A stretch of DNA of 62,696 nt from Chondrus crispus. Lineage: Eukaryota; Rhodophyta; Florideophyceae; Gigartinales; Gigartinaceae. Positions 19,558-30,899 of the stretch are shown piece after piece. The position numbers and the translations under genes were made by a program. Location: NCBI RefSeq assembly GCF_000350225.1, contig NW_005179314.1, positions 8,767 to 71,462 of the forward strand, in the 5' to 3' direction. The notes under the pieces were generated by a model. That model had not been told where the DNA came from and made no database searches. It was given only the letters and a program-made list of their open reading frames with translations. Positions within the stretch are counted from its first letter, which is position 1. Every line of letters begins with the position of its first letter.

Positions 19558-20271
19558 GTAGTACAACTACCGGCGGGCGAGGAGCCTATGAATCTGGCGG
19601 CCGAGACGGTGTACACGTGGGCGGGTGTGCCCACGTGTAGGGAACGCGCGCGTGAACCGATCTGTCGTGGCGTGGCGTACGTGTACAGTAGCACACGTGT
19701 TGTCCGTGCGGTAGTCTACGGGTATTACGCGTGTACAGTTGCACACGTGTGGTCCGTGCCGTAGTTGGTAGCTATTACGCGTGTGTAGTAGCGCACACGT
19801 GTAGTGGCAGCGTCCGCCGGTAGTTACAAATTCTGGCGTTAGTTTTTTAATTGTGTACAGTACCCGGCACACACTACGCGGCAAGTACTGTACCAGGACA
19901 GATCTCCGAGGCGTCCCTCTGAGGGTTTAAGACCTGACACCCGTCCCTCACAGTAAACTGAGGCAAGCTCGCCCCCGTCCCTTTCGCGCCTAATCTACGA
20001 CCGCTGGGTAGTTTTACCCCCGCTGGCTTTCACCCCGTTATCGGTCGCCTCGATTTACGCACTACGAGGCGACTGCGCGTAACCGGCCACGTGTGCCACT
20101 CCCTTTTCTCGAGCTTGTCCGTATTGGCTAATTTGCGCGCCGCGCGTCCGCGTCACGTGCTCCCTCCGCGAAGACCTCCCCCTCTCACCCAACCAAGGGA
20201 GGAGAGGAGCAATCCCACACTATTACCTAATAAAGAGCGATCATGCTCGGACCCCTTTTCACTGGAATACA
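19558..20271 (+). mobile_element. LTR-like insertion (LTR3) within a transposase relic
   Basis: It starts TGTAGTACAAC and ends about GGAATACA (reverse TGTATTCC). It contains ACGTG-rich tandem repeats (19679-19815), a GC-rich leader and AATAAA at about 20229, and has no coding capacity. Minus-strand transposase motifs lie on either side, so it looks inserted. I could not find a clean target duplication, so the exact ends are uncertain. It is probably a solo LTR. Confidence 0.5.
19679..19815 (+). repeat. ~50-bp tandem repeats with CACACGTGT
   Basis: Three degenerate units start near 19679, 19727 and 19777, each with ACG(C)GTGTACAGT, then GCACACGTGT and GTCCGTGC. The ACGTG cores recur in the other LTRs of the window and may be promoter elements. 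Confidence 0.7.
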
Positions 20272-21489
20272 AATAAATATAAATTCCGAGGGAATCGACT
20301 CAAACTAGAGTGCTATAACAATGCGTGTGATGATGCCCATCATACGCTATTTCTTGTATCTCTTTGTCCGCGGGTCGATGCGTCGCTGTTTAGTGCTATC
20401 AACCAGACCGAAATATTTATAGAAGCCATAAGGCATTTTCGCGACCACCTTCTGTTCTTCGGAATCCGGCCCCTCCACTCGTGCTTCAGGTACTTTCTTC
20501 AAACTTTTAAAGATTGACATAGATACATGCTGTATGTAAAGGTTACACTGTTCCATGTGAGATTCCAGACAAATATCGTAATGTTTGTGTGCCAAGCTAT
20601 CCTTCATTCTCCGCCCGAAGAAAGCGAAACCAGAAAAACAACATCTCGTCGGATTTCATCGACCGCTTTCGTGGAAGCTGCACTGCGTTTTCTTCCTCAG
20701 TTAATTCCATTCTGGGGTTCATCGGAGCTTGAATTTCATACACAGCAACGCAAAAGGATATGCTCAATTTCGTATAGTCGTACCGCAGTCGTCTTCTGGA
20801 AATCCGCAGCATTCTGACGTGTGTACATTTAGAAAGAGCAGGCATAAAACGCGTGAGTGAGGCGCCGTCTGATGTAGGCTTTATTGATGCCTGAATTCGC
20901 ATTGCCCCGCCCTGGACCAGTTGCTGTCAGTGCAAATGTTACAACATCGTCTTGGACAAGACGGCTCTTCTTGCGCCGCATATATATGCGATGCTGTGCA
21001 AAAACTGTTGCATGAAACACGTTGACACAGGCAATTATGGCCTGCAGAAAGAGATAGGGCAGATTCGCTGCTGGTGGAGGAGGAGGCGGCATGGTTGGTA
21101 CGTAGTATCCGAAGGAGATAGAAAAGCCTGGGTTCAAGACACGATGCGGGTTGGCTGCGCTTTCGATGGGAACAGATGCACGTAGAGGTTAAAGATTGTT
21201 CCGAGCTGGGAGAAGTATTACGGCCAGAGTATCTTTGATCACCTCTTGTAATGATCCATACGCCGCTCCAACATCCTGGCACAAGGCCTTTTTCTAGGTT
21301 ACCTACTTATGATAACGGCGCCGACCAACGACGACGGCGTTGTTAAATTGCTCTGCCGCGGGCCAGGATGCCCATCGACCGGAGAGGTAGTCATGCATTT
21401 CTCTGAGCATTGAGAAACGATTCCCCGTGCAGCTAAGCGCGGCGGTTCAACACATATTGCTACACCGATCCCGTCGGTGTTGTTACGTC

Positions 21490-22509
21490 AGGAGCAACAC
21501 CTCCGGAAGAGCAAACGCCCCCAGCCCTTCCGTCCCTTGACGTAGCTACTACAGCTGCCATTAGCGCTCTCTTAGACGTTAAATTACAAGCTGCCCTCGC
21601 AGCCCGAGCTAACGCTGCTCCGCAGCCAGGCCAAGCGAGCGAAGGCGCGCCACCGCAACAGTCACCGCTACCAATCCCCCCTCTGGCCGGAACGACCCCA
21701 CTCCAGCACTCAGTGAACCCGAAGCTCAGCTCTCTGAAGCTGCAGCTGCCGCGGCCCTCGCGGCCGCAGGCTCAGAAACGTTCACAGAGAACCCCGATCA
21801 GGGGGGCGAAGGATCGTATTCCCAAGAGGAATACGCAGAAGAAGACTCTTATGGGTCGCAGGCATTCAAGCCCAAGTGGTACGAGGCCGGCCGTGGGACA
21901 GAGATCCCAGTTCGATTCGAAGTCCCGGCTCGGTTTGACCCCTCCTACCCTGTCGGGTTTGAGCCAGAGAGTATCGCACACTATCGAACTTTCTCGATCC
22001 CCGGAACTTCCACAGGGCGCACTGAGGAGGCTTCTGGTCTCTACGCCACCGCCGAGTACCTTACCGAGGCTTCTAACGCGCTTTTTGTCACCGTCAATAA
22101 TCTTGTCAGCGTCCTCAATCGCCTACCGCACGAGACGGACCCCGAGGTTAAGCGAGATCTACGCAGCTCCATCGCCGCGTCCTCCGACGCTCAGCTCTGC
22201 ACCTTTGGGTTTTACGAGCTCACTGCCTCACGGTACGAGGTACTCGCAGGAAAGCAAGGGGCGTCGGGAGTTGCCGACCCGGAGCTCTTGTCTGCCTACA
22301 TTAATCCCCCAGCCGCCTACAGCTCCACTGGGAGACAAGCCTTCCGCCGTCAGCAAGCACAGGAGATCAGATACGCCGCACTTACCGCCGGTCGCAACCG
22401 TGGACGTCCGTCGGAAACTCTTCGCGACCTCACGCAGCCCAAGCCATCAAGGGGAGGTCGAGGTGGAGGTAGGAACGGTGGCCGCGGCAGATGCCGAGGA
22501 AAATGTTAA
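21490..22509 (+). pseudogene. DIRS gag-like protein
   Basis: One frame is open from about 21613 to the stop at 22507-22509. Upstream, 21490-21700 reads well in another frame (LDVATTAAISALLDVKLQAAL), so a frameshift lies near 21610-21720. The protein has an acidic, Ala-rich start. A central region follows (KWYEAGRGTEIPVRFEVPARF, NNLVSVLNRLPHETDPEVKR). The basic Gly/Arg-rich C-terminus (GGRGGGRNGGRGRCRGKC) could bind nucleic acid. No clear start ATG survives. It overlaps the pol start by seven bases. Confidence 0.6.
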
Positions 22510-24214
22510 GGACGTTGCCGCCTTCCGTTCGGGTAGGCCAAGCTTAGCAGACGTGGCACAAGATCGGAGCAAGCAATTGGTTAGTCCGCCAACTGCGTTT
22601 CGGCTTACAGCTCCCGTCGACGCGAAATGTCCCGTATCGCACACCACGCCCGTACCCGGTAAAGAAGGAGGAGCAAGAATTCGCGAGAGAGGAGATCGAT
22701 CGGTGGCTAAGCTTGGGGTTTGTCCGCCGAGCATCAATACAAGAGTCTCAGCAGCTGCGCCGCAAAGGACTGGTCTTCCCAGAATTCGTCACCGACACAG
22801 CCGGAAAGAAGCCGCTGATAGTCGACTACAAGAGAGCAAACGAGTGCTTGGAAAGCCGTACGTTCCGCATGGATCAAATATCGGATCTGGCAGCAGTCCT
22901 GCGGCCGGGCGATCACCTCTTCAAGGCCGACGTCAAGGACGCCTATTATCATTTGCGTCTACGGCCCACGGACCAGATTCGCTTAGCATTCACGGTGGGA
23001 AAATACATCTACATACCCCTCTGTATGAACTGCGGTCTCGCAGTCGCGCCCCGGTTTTACACGAAAGCGATGCGCCCGGTCGTCGCCTTCCTCCGATCCC
23101 TGGGACACCTGGTGTTCGCCTACTTGGACGACTTCTTCGGGGCCGCGAAGGCCGGCCGGGGGCGGGCAAAGACGGACAAGAAAGATACACAGCAGCTGGG
23201 GTCGTTCATGCGCACTCTGTTCGGCCGGCTCGGGCTGCTCTTGCACCCGCGAAAGTGCTGGTTCAAGGGGGAAACCAGCCTCGAGATTCTCGGGATTGTC
23301 GTAGACACGAAGCGGCAGCAGTTCCTGCTCTCCCTTCACAAGCTTGGGAAGCTGGAACTCGCTGCGCACCGTCTGCCTCGATACGCCTCAAAGAACCGAC
23401 GCCACGTCCGCGCCACGGACATTCGACGGTTCGCGGATCTGGCGAACGCCGACTCGCCGGCCGTTATCGACGCGCGGCTGCGTTTGCGGGAGCTGTTCAA
23501 CGCACTGTCGAAGAAGGACATCGAGGACCTCAAACGAGGGCGCTAATGCGAAGAAACCGGGTAAATCTTGCCAGAAGTACCAAAAATACGAGGAGAGGGG
23601 ACAGTGGGCTTGTCATACCGCCATACAAAAAGTATTTTTTGCATGCCACTCGGCGGTGCTCATGGCGGAGAGCACAGATTTCTCCCTTGCGCTTCCGTCT
23701 CACGCAGTCGCGACCCGCAATTATCTCACGCAGCACTTCGGGACTTGCACTGGTGGACCTCCCTCGGCAGGAATCCATTCTTCGGTCGGCACATATGGTC
23801 AAGGCCGGACGTATGCGTCTTCACAGACGCCAGTATGGCAGGGTGGGGGCCGCTTGGAACAGAATCGTACCGGCCGCCGGCTTCTTCACAGAGGCAAAGG
23901 AAGGCTCCCACATCAACGAGTTAGAACTGACAGCCGCCCTCTATGCGCTCGAGAAATTCTTCATCTACGCCCGTCCCCGCCATTTCCAGCTCGTGACAGA
24001 CTCCCTAGACATCGCCCATATCGTCCCTAACCTCACAAGTCGGTCCCCGCGCTTACTCCACAAGCTTCGCCGCCTGCGCTCTCCTTGCGAGGAAAACGGC
24101 GTCACGCTCTCCACGCGGCATTTACCCTCCGTGCTCAATTGCTGGGCCGACCGGCTTCCCGGCGACGAGACAGCTTCGACTGGGACCTCCCTCCAGACGC
24201 TGGCCTCTTTCTAG
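22503..24214 (+). pseudogene. DIRS reverse transcriptase-RNase H
   Basis: The ATG at 22503 overlaps the gag stop. The frame has a TAG at 22545-22547, then runs to 23546 through PYPVKKEEQEF, PLIVDYKRANECL, DHLFKADVKDAYYHL (motif A) and VFAYLDDFFGAAK (YLDD). After further stops the same frame resumes (HAALRDLHWWTSLG, VFTDASMAGWG, the first RNase H Asp). It shifts near 23840-23870 into the frame with INELELTAALYALE and LVTDSLDIAHIV, ending NCWADRLPGDE. This is the RT-RNase H arrangement of DIRS elements. The catalytic residues are readable, but at least two stops and one shift inactivate it. Confidence 0.8.
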
Positions 24215-24323
24215 AAAGACGCCTCCGTCTGCTGCTTTCGCCCCTCGACGGCAACGCCTTACCAGGCGGTCGCCCGCCCCCAGGCGTGCCAGTTGTCCTT
24301 CCGCGCCCCGCTCTCATAGGAGT

Positions 24324-25534
24324 GTGGGTCCGCAAAATGATAGCCGATGGGCACGGGGTACTCATCGCGCCCCGATGGGAAGCTCAGCAATAGTACCAGC
24401 TATCTGGCGCCCAAACACGGCCAATGAAGCTGACCGAGTCACTTACACCACCGTGGGAGACCGTCGTGTTCAAATTGTAAGAGAATCAGAGACTCGATGG
24501 CACGCAGAAGGTGTGGCCGGGGCGCAGGCTTTGCTTGGAACTGCGGCTGGCACGCGTGAAGCGTTCCATATCCTGGCCCGCACGTTATCTACCACTACCC
24601 AAGAAGGTTACCAGCGCCATTGGGAGGCATTCACACGATAATGTCAGGCCGAACACTTTCCTGCCCTCCCCGCCTTACCATCGACGATATCATGCTACAT
24701 AGGTACACTTTTCGCTCGCGGTACCATAAGAGGCGGTTCCCTTCGCCCTTATGTGGCAGCCATTGGAACCCAGCATCGTAGATTCGGCCTAGAGGACCCT
24801 TGCACTGACCCCTTGGTTGTTGCTACGCGGCAAGGCTACCGCACGCAAGACGCGGCACGCACTTCTGGCGCCCCTCTCGTATCTGCCACATTACCTGCTC
24901 CGCTCGCTTCCCGCGCTCTCCATCTGGCTCTAACCTGTTCTTCTACCCGAGAGCTACAGCGCTGGGGTTTGATTGCTCTCGGGTTCTTGCTCTGTGGTCG
25001 TCCGACTGGCATCCGCAACTTGTGTTGTCGTCAGGACGTGAAGCTTGCCGAAGCCGACATTACACTGCAACTCCGTGTCTTCAAATATGGGGAAATAGGG
25101 TTCGCGCCACGCGTCTTACAGCACATTCCTTGTTGCTATGGCCCGACTCATGTGGATCTATCTACACGTTGGTTTCTTCGCTAGTACGGGTCAGTACGGC
25201 TCCGCACTTCTGGCTGTTTCCGGGCATACAAGCCAGTCTACCCGCCTCCGCCGCGTCGGTCGCAAAGACACTTAGTGTCCTAACACACAATACGGTACAT
25301 CCATCTGGGTCAAAATTTACCGCTCGTTCCCTTCGGAGCGGGGGTATTTCCGCAGCCTATGCTGCAGGGGTCCCTCTCCCAGTGATAATGCGTCTTTCGA
25401 ACCACCACTCGGAGGTAGTAGTCCACAAGTACTACCTTGACGCTCTGATGCCGTGTACGCCTGCTGCACGGCTGTTTTTCGCGCGTTTCACCCGTTCTGC
25501 GCCGTCCCCTCGCAGTGGCCCCGGTCTCGCGTAA
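24324..25534 (+). pseudogene. DIRS tyrosine recombinase
   Basis: An N-terminal SAM-like piece (LARTLSTTTQEGYQRHWEAF) ends in a stop at about 24640. A second frame (24753-25184) gives the catalytic domain start with LLCGRPTGIRNLCC, where the first Arg is expected. A third frame (25022-25534) gives SKFTARSLRSGGISAAYAAG, PLPVIMRLSNHHSE and VVHKYYLD, fitting the second Arg, the His/Trp position and the Tyr nucleophile. This recombinase would integrate a circular DNA copy. At least two frame breaks make it inactive. Confidence 0.78.
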
Positions 25535-25689
25535 TTGGAAAAATTCAGCGCAGCGGGTCAGGATAACACGTATATTTTCTACTTAAAGACCTCGCTTCCC
25601 GCGAAATCGTAAGATTTCGAAAGCGGAGACGGGGTGTTACAGGGGGTAGTATGGTACACCATAACTTACAGCACAGTCCGTTAAATAAG

Positions 25690-26884
25690 CAACTCTAATA
25701 CGTTCTCTCGCCAAGCCCTGCTGCATCGCTCAACTCTTCAGACCCCCAGTCCTGCGCAGTTTCTCACCGTTACATACGGCCGCACTGTCCCCGATCTTGT
25801 AATGCCTTCTTCGCATCCATTCCTCATGCGGAGCCAGGAGGGCACACAGCAGGCTGATTCTGCTGGCACGCTCATGTTTTCCCTCGCCATCCAACCCCTC
25901 ATCTGCCGCTTCAGCCGGGAGTGCAATCTCGCCCTCAGCCGTTGTTAAGCTGGAGATGGAACCCTCATCGGCCCTATTTCTGAAGTCACCAAGGCACTCC
26001 GCATTCTCCGAAGTTCTGGCCCTGCTGCCGGTTTTCATGTAAATGTTTCTAGGTGACGCGCGTTCTGACCATCGTCCTCCCCGCCAATCTATCCCCGCTT
26101 CCCCATTTCTTTCCGGTTCATGTCTCTCCTGACGGCACGGTTCTTCTTGGCGCCCCTCACGGCTCTGACGCCTTCATCACGAAATAGCAACGTACCAAGA
26201 TCCAATATTTCCATCACCAGTACAATATCAGAAGTGACCAAAGCGTGACGAATAATGGAAACCTTCGGCTCTTACATCGGCTTTCATGTGAACTTTTCAT
26301 AGTGCTGGGCTTATTGAACAACCTCTCTAGCGGCCTCTATTGCATCTATGTCTCAGGTCTTTCCCATACAGTTGTCACAAGCAGGAGCTATGACTCTCTT
26401 ACGTGCACCGTCGGGAACTGGTGCCTTTATTTCAAACTATGTGCATGACAAGATTACTCCATGCACTCCTTCACTCAGCGTACTTGATGAAACTCTAGAC
26501 ACACGTATTCGCTTTCATTTACGCCCCGTTACTAGATCTGTCTGCAGAGTGCAGTATGCTTTTCCGCTAACATCGCCTCAACTTTCGCTCCCTCTTGCCG
26601 TGCAATGTTATGAGCTACTGCTGGCACCTTAATATATTCTCAATGATATCCAACTGTCCTCATCGATTTCTACGCAAATAGAGCTACTTTTCGCCTCAGT
26701 GGCCCTTTTGCACACCTCATTTACTGCAAGCCTGCTTGGGACGGCACAAATTCGCATCGCTGGCCCGGCGAACCCTCCTGTATCGTTCCACTAAAAATGT
26801 CGCGGAAACATCTCATGCACTCGCTTCGATAATTGCACCCTGAGATGCGGTTGAGAGGCATCAGTTCTGTTCATTCCTCTTTAG
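25690..26884 (+). pseudogene. LINE L2 relic, RT part
   Basis: Frames with many stops align with ORF2 of L1. They show a motif-B-like SQEGTQQADSAGTLMFSLAIQP (25830-25900), GDGTLIGPISEVTKAL after a lost YAD (the Tyr codon is now TAA, about 25946), then VLDETLDTRIRFHLRP (26487 on) and SSLGTF at its right end. The coding sense resumes at 36256 after the hAT-A element, at the matching point (gap filled by FEPD in L1). Upstream L2 sequence is missing at the DIRS border. Confidence 0.8.
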
Positions 26885-27841
26885 GAACATTCCACACGTC
26901 CGGAGACTGCTGTAAAACTGGCATTTTTCAAATGACCGGGCATGGCTTGCCAATATCAGGCTGGCGGTCATCCAGTCATGGCCCTCTTTCGATCCCAGTT
27001 GACTGGCAGTAGCAAAACTCTGCTCCTTTGACGCAGCAGGAGACTGCCAGTCGGTGCATGACCGCCCCAACAACTTCGGCTGTTGATTGCACCTTTGTGC
27101 AGTTAAACCTTCGACTGGATATTTGTGTCACTGTTTCACTGGCAGTCAACTGGGATCGGAGGAAGACTGACTGCTTTTGAAACAGTAAACGCAACTCTTT
27201 ATTGCCGTTGAGAGATCGACAGAAATCTGCATGATGCGGGCGCTAAAGGAAAAGCTAAAGAGAGTTGCATATTATACAGCGTTGGATATGAGCGTGGTAA
27301 AGGAGATGCGCCAACGCCATATGACCAAGAATGGAGAGAGTGACGGTTGGGATGGACCGGTGCATTGTGACGATTTCTGTCGGATATCACCTCAAAGTGG
27401 ACACAAGCTTTCCATTTACATTGAAGGCTGGGAGGAAGCGTCATTTGGGAGTGGGGCTGTGGCCTGAAGAAGACGGATCAATATCAATAGAGGGGCACGT
27501 TGCCTCCTTGCATGTGTGTTTACGGTAAGAAAAAGAGCAGTGAAGGATGCATCGAATGCGGCGACGGCTTGAGGTGAAAAACTGGAGCTCACCTCATTTC
27601 AGCGGCCTACTTTATCCAGAGGAGCGGCTTTATCTTCGTAACGAACATGGTTCACTAATTTTATTCTGTTGTCTTCGACTGTAGAATCAATAGTCTCTTT
27701 TCAATCCCAAAGTCTGGCATTTTTATCGCTCTCCTCATAACTATCCTCCGTAACATTTGCTGGTACATGTGATACTTGATCCCCAGTTACTTCCCCTGTG
27801 AAGTAACTGGGGTGTGTGAAGCGTTTGGCAATATGTGATTG

Positions 27842-29621
27842 TCAGCATGAATCCATTTTCGGCACGGTGGCAGGAAGTTCCTCAAAGTTTACGTTAAGAA
27901 ACAAACTCATGTCAACGAAAGCTGTGTCAAGTCGACTTCGTCGGTCAGACAGCAGCCTTCTAGCCATAACAAACTCCATTTCAATTTGTGTCGAAGACCT
28001 TGTGTGCTCCGGAATACTTTGAGCGACAACACTGATATTAGGATATCTGTGAGACATTGCCTGCCACCATCCTAAAAGCCGACGGGTGGACAGGTCTTGC
28101 ACACGTACTCTCTCTCGTTGGACGAATCATATCAGATCTTCTTTAACGCGTTCCAATGTCCTCTCTCTGTTTCGCACGGCCCTACCGGCATCGTCCTCGA
28201 AGGCGAAAAACGACAGGAAGCCTCAAACCCTCCCGGGATCGACACAGGAAGTTTTTGAAGGGGCTTCAGTCTCAGTCTCGGAGTCTGGGTTTCTGGCTTC
28301 CTGAGTTCTATCCTTAGCTACTTTGGAAGCCATCTCTCGAACAGCCTGATAAATTTTTCTCGTTTCGATTTGGCCTGTCCTCTAGATAGAATAGAGTCCA
28401 GGCATCGGAGAGGTTTTAAAGCAAGGTGAAAACCTGAAGTTCCGACACAAAAGGACGCTGCGTTCCACCATACTCCGTAAAAGGCGTTTCTCAAATACTT
28501 CCGTTGGCAGTTTTTTCTTGTTCATAGTAACCGGGTCGAGATTCATCTGCAGTAAGGAGTGGGACGGAGAGGCAGCCGGGTTGGTGAGGTCAAAAATTGG
28601 AAGTAGAGCAGATGAACAAAAAAGCGTAGACCGCATTCGACAAAGTGCCAAAATACTTCAATTCCAACTCGGAAACTCCTGTTTTGCACGAGCCGAATAA
28701 TATCACCGAACAGCTTCATCAAAGAGAAGCACTGTAAGGGAACCTCAAGGTCCTTTTCAGGGGGGAAGACCTGTTTCTCCGTCACGGAGTAGTGGCCCCT
28801 AATAGCTTTTCGCAGTTTTAAATTTCAGCGAAAAAGGCGAATCGTTCGGAGCCCCCTTTGGGGCAAGTCTTGAACATGTTTAGGACGCATTCCAATTCGT
28901 TCAAATTGTAAATCCTCAAAATTGTGTTCGCAACTTCGGGCTTTTATTCACGTGTTCAATGACTCACTTAAACTTCTTGAGAAGAACTCTAAACGCAATA
29001 TGTTTGCAGTTTCGGATGTTTAGGTTTGGGCCAAATGCTTCCACCAATGCGCAATGCGACAGATGACGGATGCACCAATCCCAATGTGAGGTCTAAGGCT
29101 TACAACAAAGATGCCTAACATCAGAACCACTATCAGATGCTGCAGAGCACAGGTATTTCAGCTCAATTCCAAATTCACTCAACACCTTTTCGCACACACA
29201 AACCTTTTCAACGAATTAGAGTGTATGTCATCGATTCCTACAGTAGGACCAAACAGGCGGACTGCAAGAAGGCAGCTTCTCGGTAACCACTGGTCGTTCA
29301 CAAAAACATTCTGATTCCTATGTACTCGTCATGAGATGTTGAGCAAGTCCAAAGGCAAGTTTCAAATGTAGCATCGTTAGAGCAGAGCCATTAATAACAT
29401 TACAGAGGTATCTCTACACTTTTGAAACTGTAGCACTGTACATCTCGAGAAATGCCTTCTTCACTTTTTGAATGAATTTCATTACTGAAATCTCCCTGTT
29501 TCTCTAGCAACGCAAGGGACGTACGTACCTCGGGGCACTCTCCAAAATTGAATGGCAGCATTTTTCGAACAATCAGCTCGGCAAATTTTATGTCGTGGAA
29601 GCGATTTGGATTCGTGCGCAA
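27842..29621 (-). pseudogene. hAT transposase relic (copy A)
   Basis: From right to left, FHDIKFAELIVRKMLPFNFGE (about 29600-29530) matches the N-terminal core of the hAT-B transposase. The block 28102-27842 matches its C-terminal dimerisation region (LGWWQAMSHRYPNISVVAQS, RSRLDTAFVDMSLFLN). Between them only fragments with stops remain. hAT transposases cut and paste with an RNase H-like core and dimerise through this C-terminal region. Copy A is clearly dead and more decayed than copy B. Confidence 0.78.
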
Positions 29622-30506
29622 AATAACTTAGTACTCATAAGATAAACGTATTTTTTACCATTTTTACGCTTGGATAAGTTTCGCGCACGTTGGGCGTAAT
29701 TGAATAGATTTTGTGCCAATGATCTGATGCGTTGCAGGTAATTCTTGCAACCTTGAAAATTTCAGTGCAGCTCGTTCAGGCTAGGCAATAACACAGGTCA
29801 TAGTCCTGCGAATTGAGTGACGGGATTCGTTCGCTGTAATCATAGATCACATAACGCGTCTTCTTCTTTCTTGGAACTTGAAAGAGCTTATAGCCTATTG
29901 GAATACCAAATTGCTAAATACGGTTTTCCAATGGTGAAGGAATGGGATGAGAGGGACAGGCTGTTCAAAGGGACAGGGATGGGTGTTGCATGAGGAGTAG
30001 GAGGATAGAAAATACCGTGCGAAGTTCGGGGTTGATCGTAAAACAGAGGGATTGTTGGTGCGTCGCTTGAATAGCACGCAGTAGGATCAGGTGATCGCAT
30101 GTCATCTGTATCAGATTTGTAGAATGTTGGTACAGACATGATGTCGCAGTTGACGAGATCTCAAATGAAGTGGTACTTTCACAATGCAAGGATGAGTCCA
30201 GTAAAAGGACTGTGGTGGAAATTCTCAAGAATTTCCATGTGAGAAGTTGTTTACATGTATCCCTTAAGTGAGTTGCTGGAGCTGTAATATTAATACCAAA
30301 TTTTGCCTAAGTGTGGAGGGGGTTTTACTGACAGTCCTGATATTGTAATTCCAGGTTTTTCGGGCAGTTTTGACTTGAGCGGATCGGAGGTTGACTGTGC
30401 ATTCGTGACTTTAACTGCCAGGCATTATTTATGTTCTGTCAACAGTCATTAAATTTGCCCTGCTCCAAAAACCCACGAACTGCCATTGTATCGTATTTGA
30501 GTGGCC
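29622..30506 (-). other. hAT-A 5' end: decayed BED region and subterminal repeats
   Basis: This corresponds to 42024-42900 of hAT-B. Short minus-strand fragments (TPTYHNPSCVL-type Pro/Ser-rich pieces around 29900-30140) match the Pro/Ser-rich N-terminal region of copy B. From about 30330 the sequence fills with CAGTC, GGCAGT and CTGCC motifs of the hAT subterminal region. No intact gene remains. Confidence 0.5.
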
Positions 30507-30824
30507 TGTCAGGAAGGCGCGTGTAAGCCTGGCATTTCGTGCTGCACAGAAGGGGAAGCGCACGCGTTGCGATTCGATCGCGGCGGGGGGAAGGCGAGCC
30601 GGCGGGGTTTCGCTTGGACGACCTTCGAAGGGAAAGGCGCGCTGTCTCGATTTGATAGGGGCTCCTAGGGCGTAAATAAGGGTAGAGAGGGAGCATCGGG
30701 AGAGGGGGGAGAGGCTCGGGAAGAGAGAAGACAAGCGGACTCTTGCTCTCGCCGCCTGACCTCCCACTGGACGGAGGTAAAAGATTTTCTCGGAAGTGAC
30801 TGTGGCTCGGTACGAGCCACAACA
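30507..30824 (+). repeat. 5' LTR of Ty3-B
   Basis: Starts TGTCAGGAAGGCGCG and ends GAGCCACAACA; matched by 35808-36129. It contains a purine-rich block and a GCTCGGTACGAGC palindrome near its end. No clear tRNA primer site beginning TGG follows (next bases TAAAGAACTTG). Confidence 0.9.
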
Positions 30825-30899
30825 TAAAGAACTTGTTAGGTTGTGTAACGAGCTTGCGAAGTCAACCCTTCGCAAAAGGAAAGAGGTGAAAGGGCCGCA

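Larger units (their letters stand above)
18827..21282 (-). pseudogene. DDE_Tnp_4-like (Harbinger/IS5-type) transposase relic, split by an LTR
   Basis: Read leftwards on the minus strand, scattered frames give a plausible nuclease order. Around 20300-20400 comes VDSTKQR followed in a neighbouring frame by HRPADKEIQEIAYDGHHHTH and STLV, resembling the first-Asp block and the conserved dipping region of DDE_4 enzymes. After the LTR-like insertion, RNRDGYLSQDETVMGDTGF with DEGLLVTSIHGG (19560-19450) resembles the second-Asp block 'GD-GY/F'. Further pieces run to about 18830. Many stops and frame changes are present. Assignment to this family is by motif resemblance only, and MULE- or IS4-like origin is not excluded. 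Confidence 0.42.
21480..25660 (+). mobile_element. DIRS-type retrotransposon relic (gag, RT-RNase H, tyrosine recombinase)
   Basis: The gene order gag - RT/RNase H - tyrosine recombinase, with no integrase, is diagnostic of the DIRS group, which integrates by recombinase through a circular intermediate and makes no target duplication. All parts are recognisable but carry stops and frameshifts. The ends are approximate. A CGAAATC/GATTTCG hairpin at about 25602-25620 and a GTGTTACAGGGGG stretch may belong to the right terminus. I found no inverted terminal or internal complementary repeats with certainty. No methyltransferase domain is visible. Confidence 0.75.

Noticed and set aside
21713..24214. 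Single 833-codon gene across the DIRS element
   Set aside because: Only its last ~150 codons carry RNase H motifs. The first part is a shadow of the gag and RT frames, which show the real motifs.
30825..30845. tRNA primer binding site for Ty3-B
   Set aside because: The bases after the 5' LTR (TAAAGAACTTG) lack the TGG start and match no tRNA 3' end I can name.
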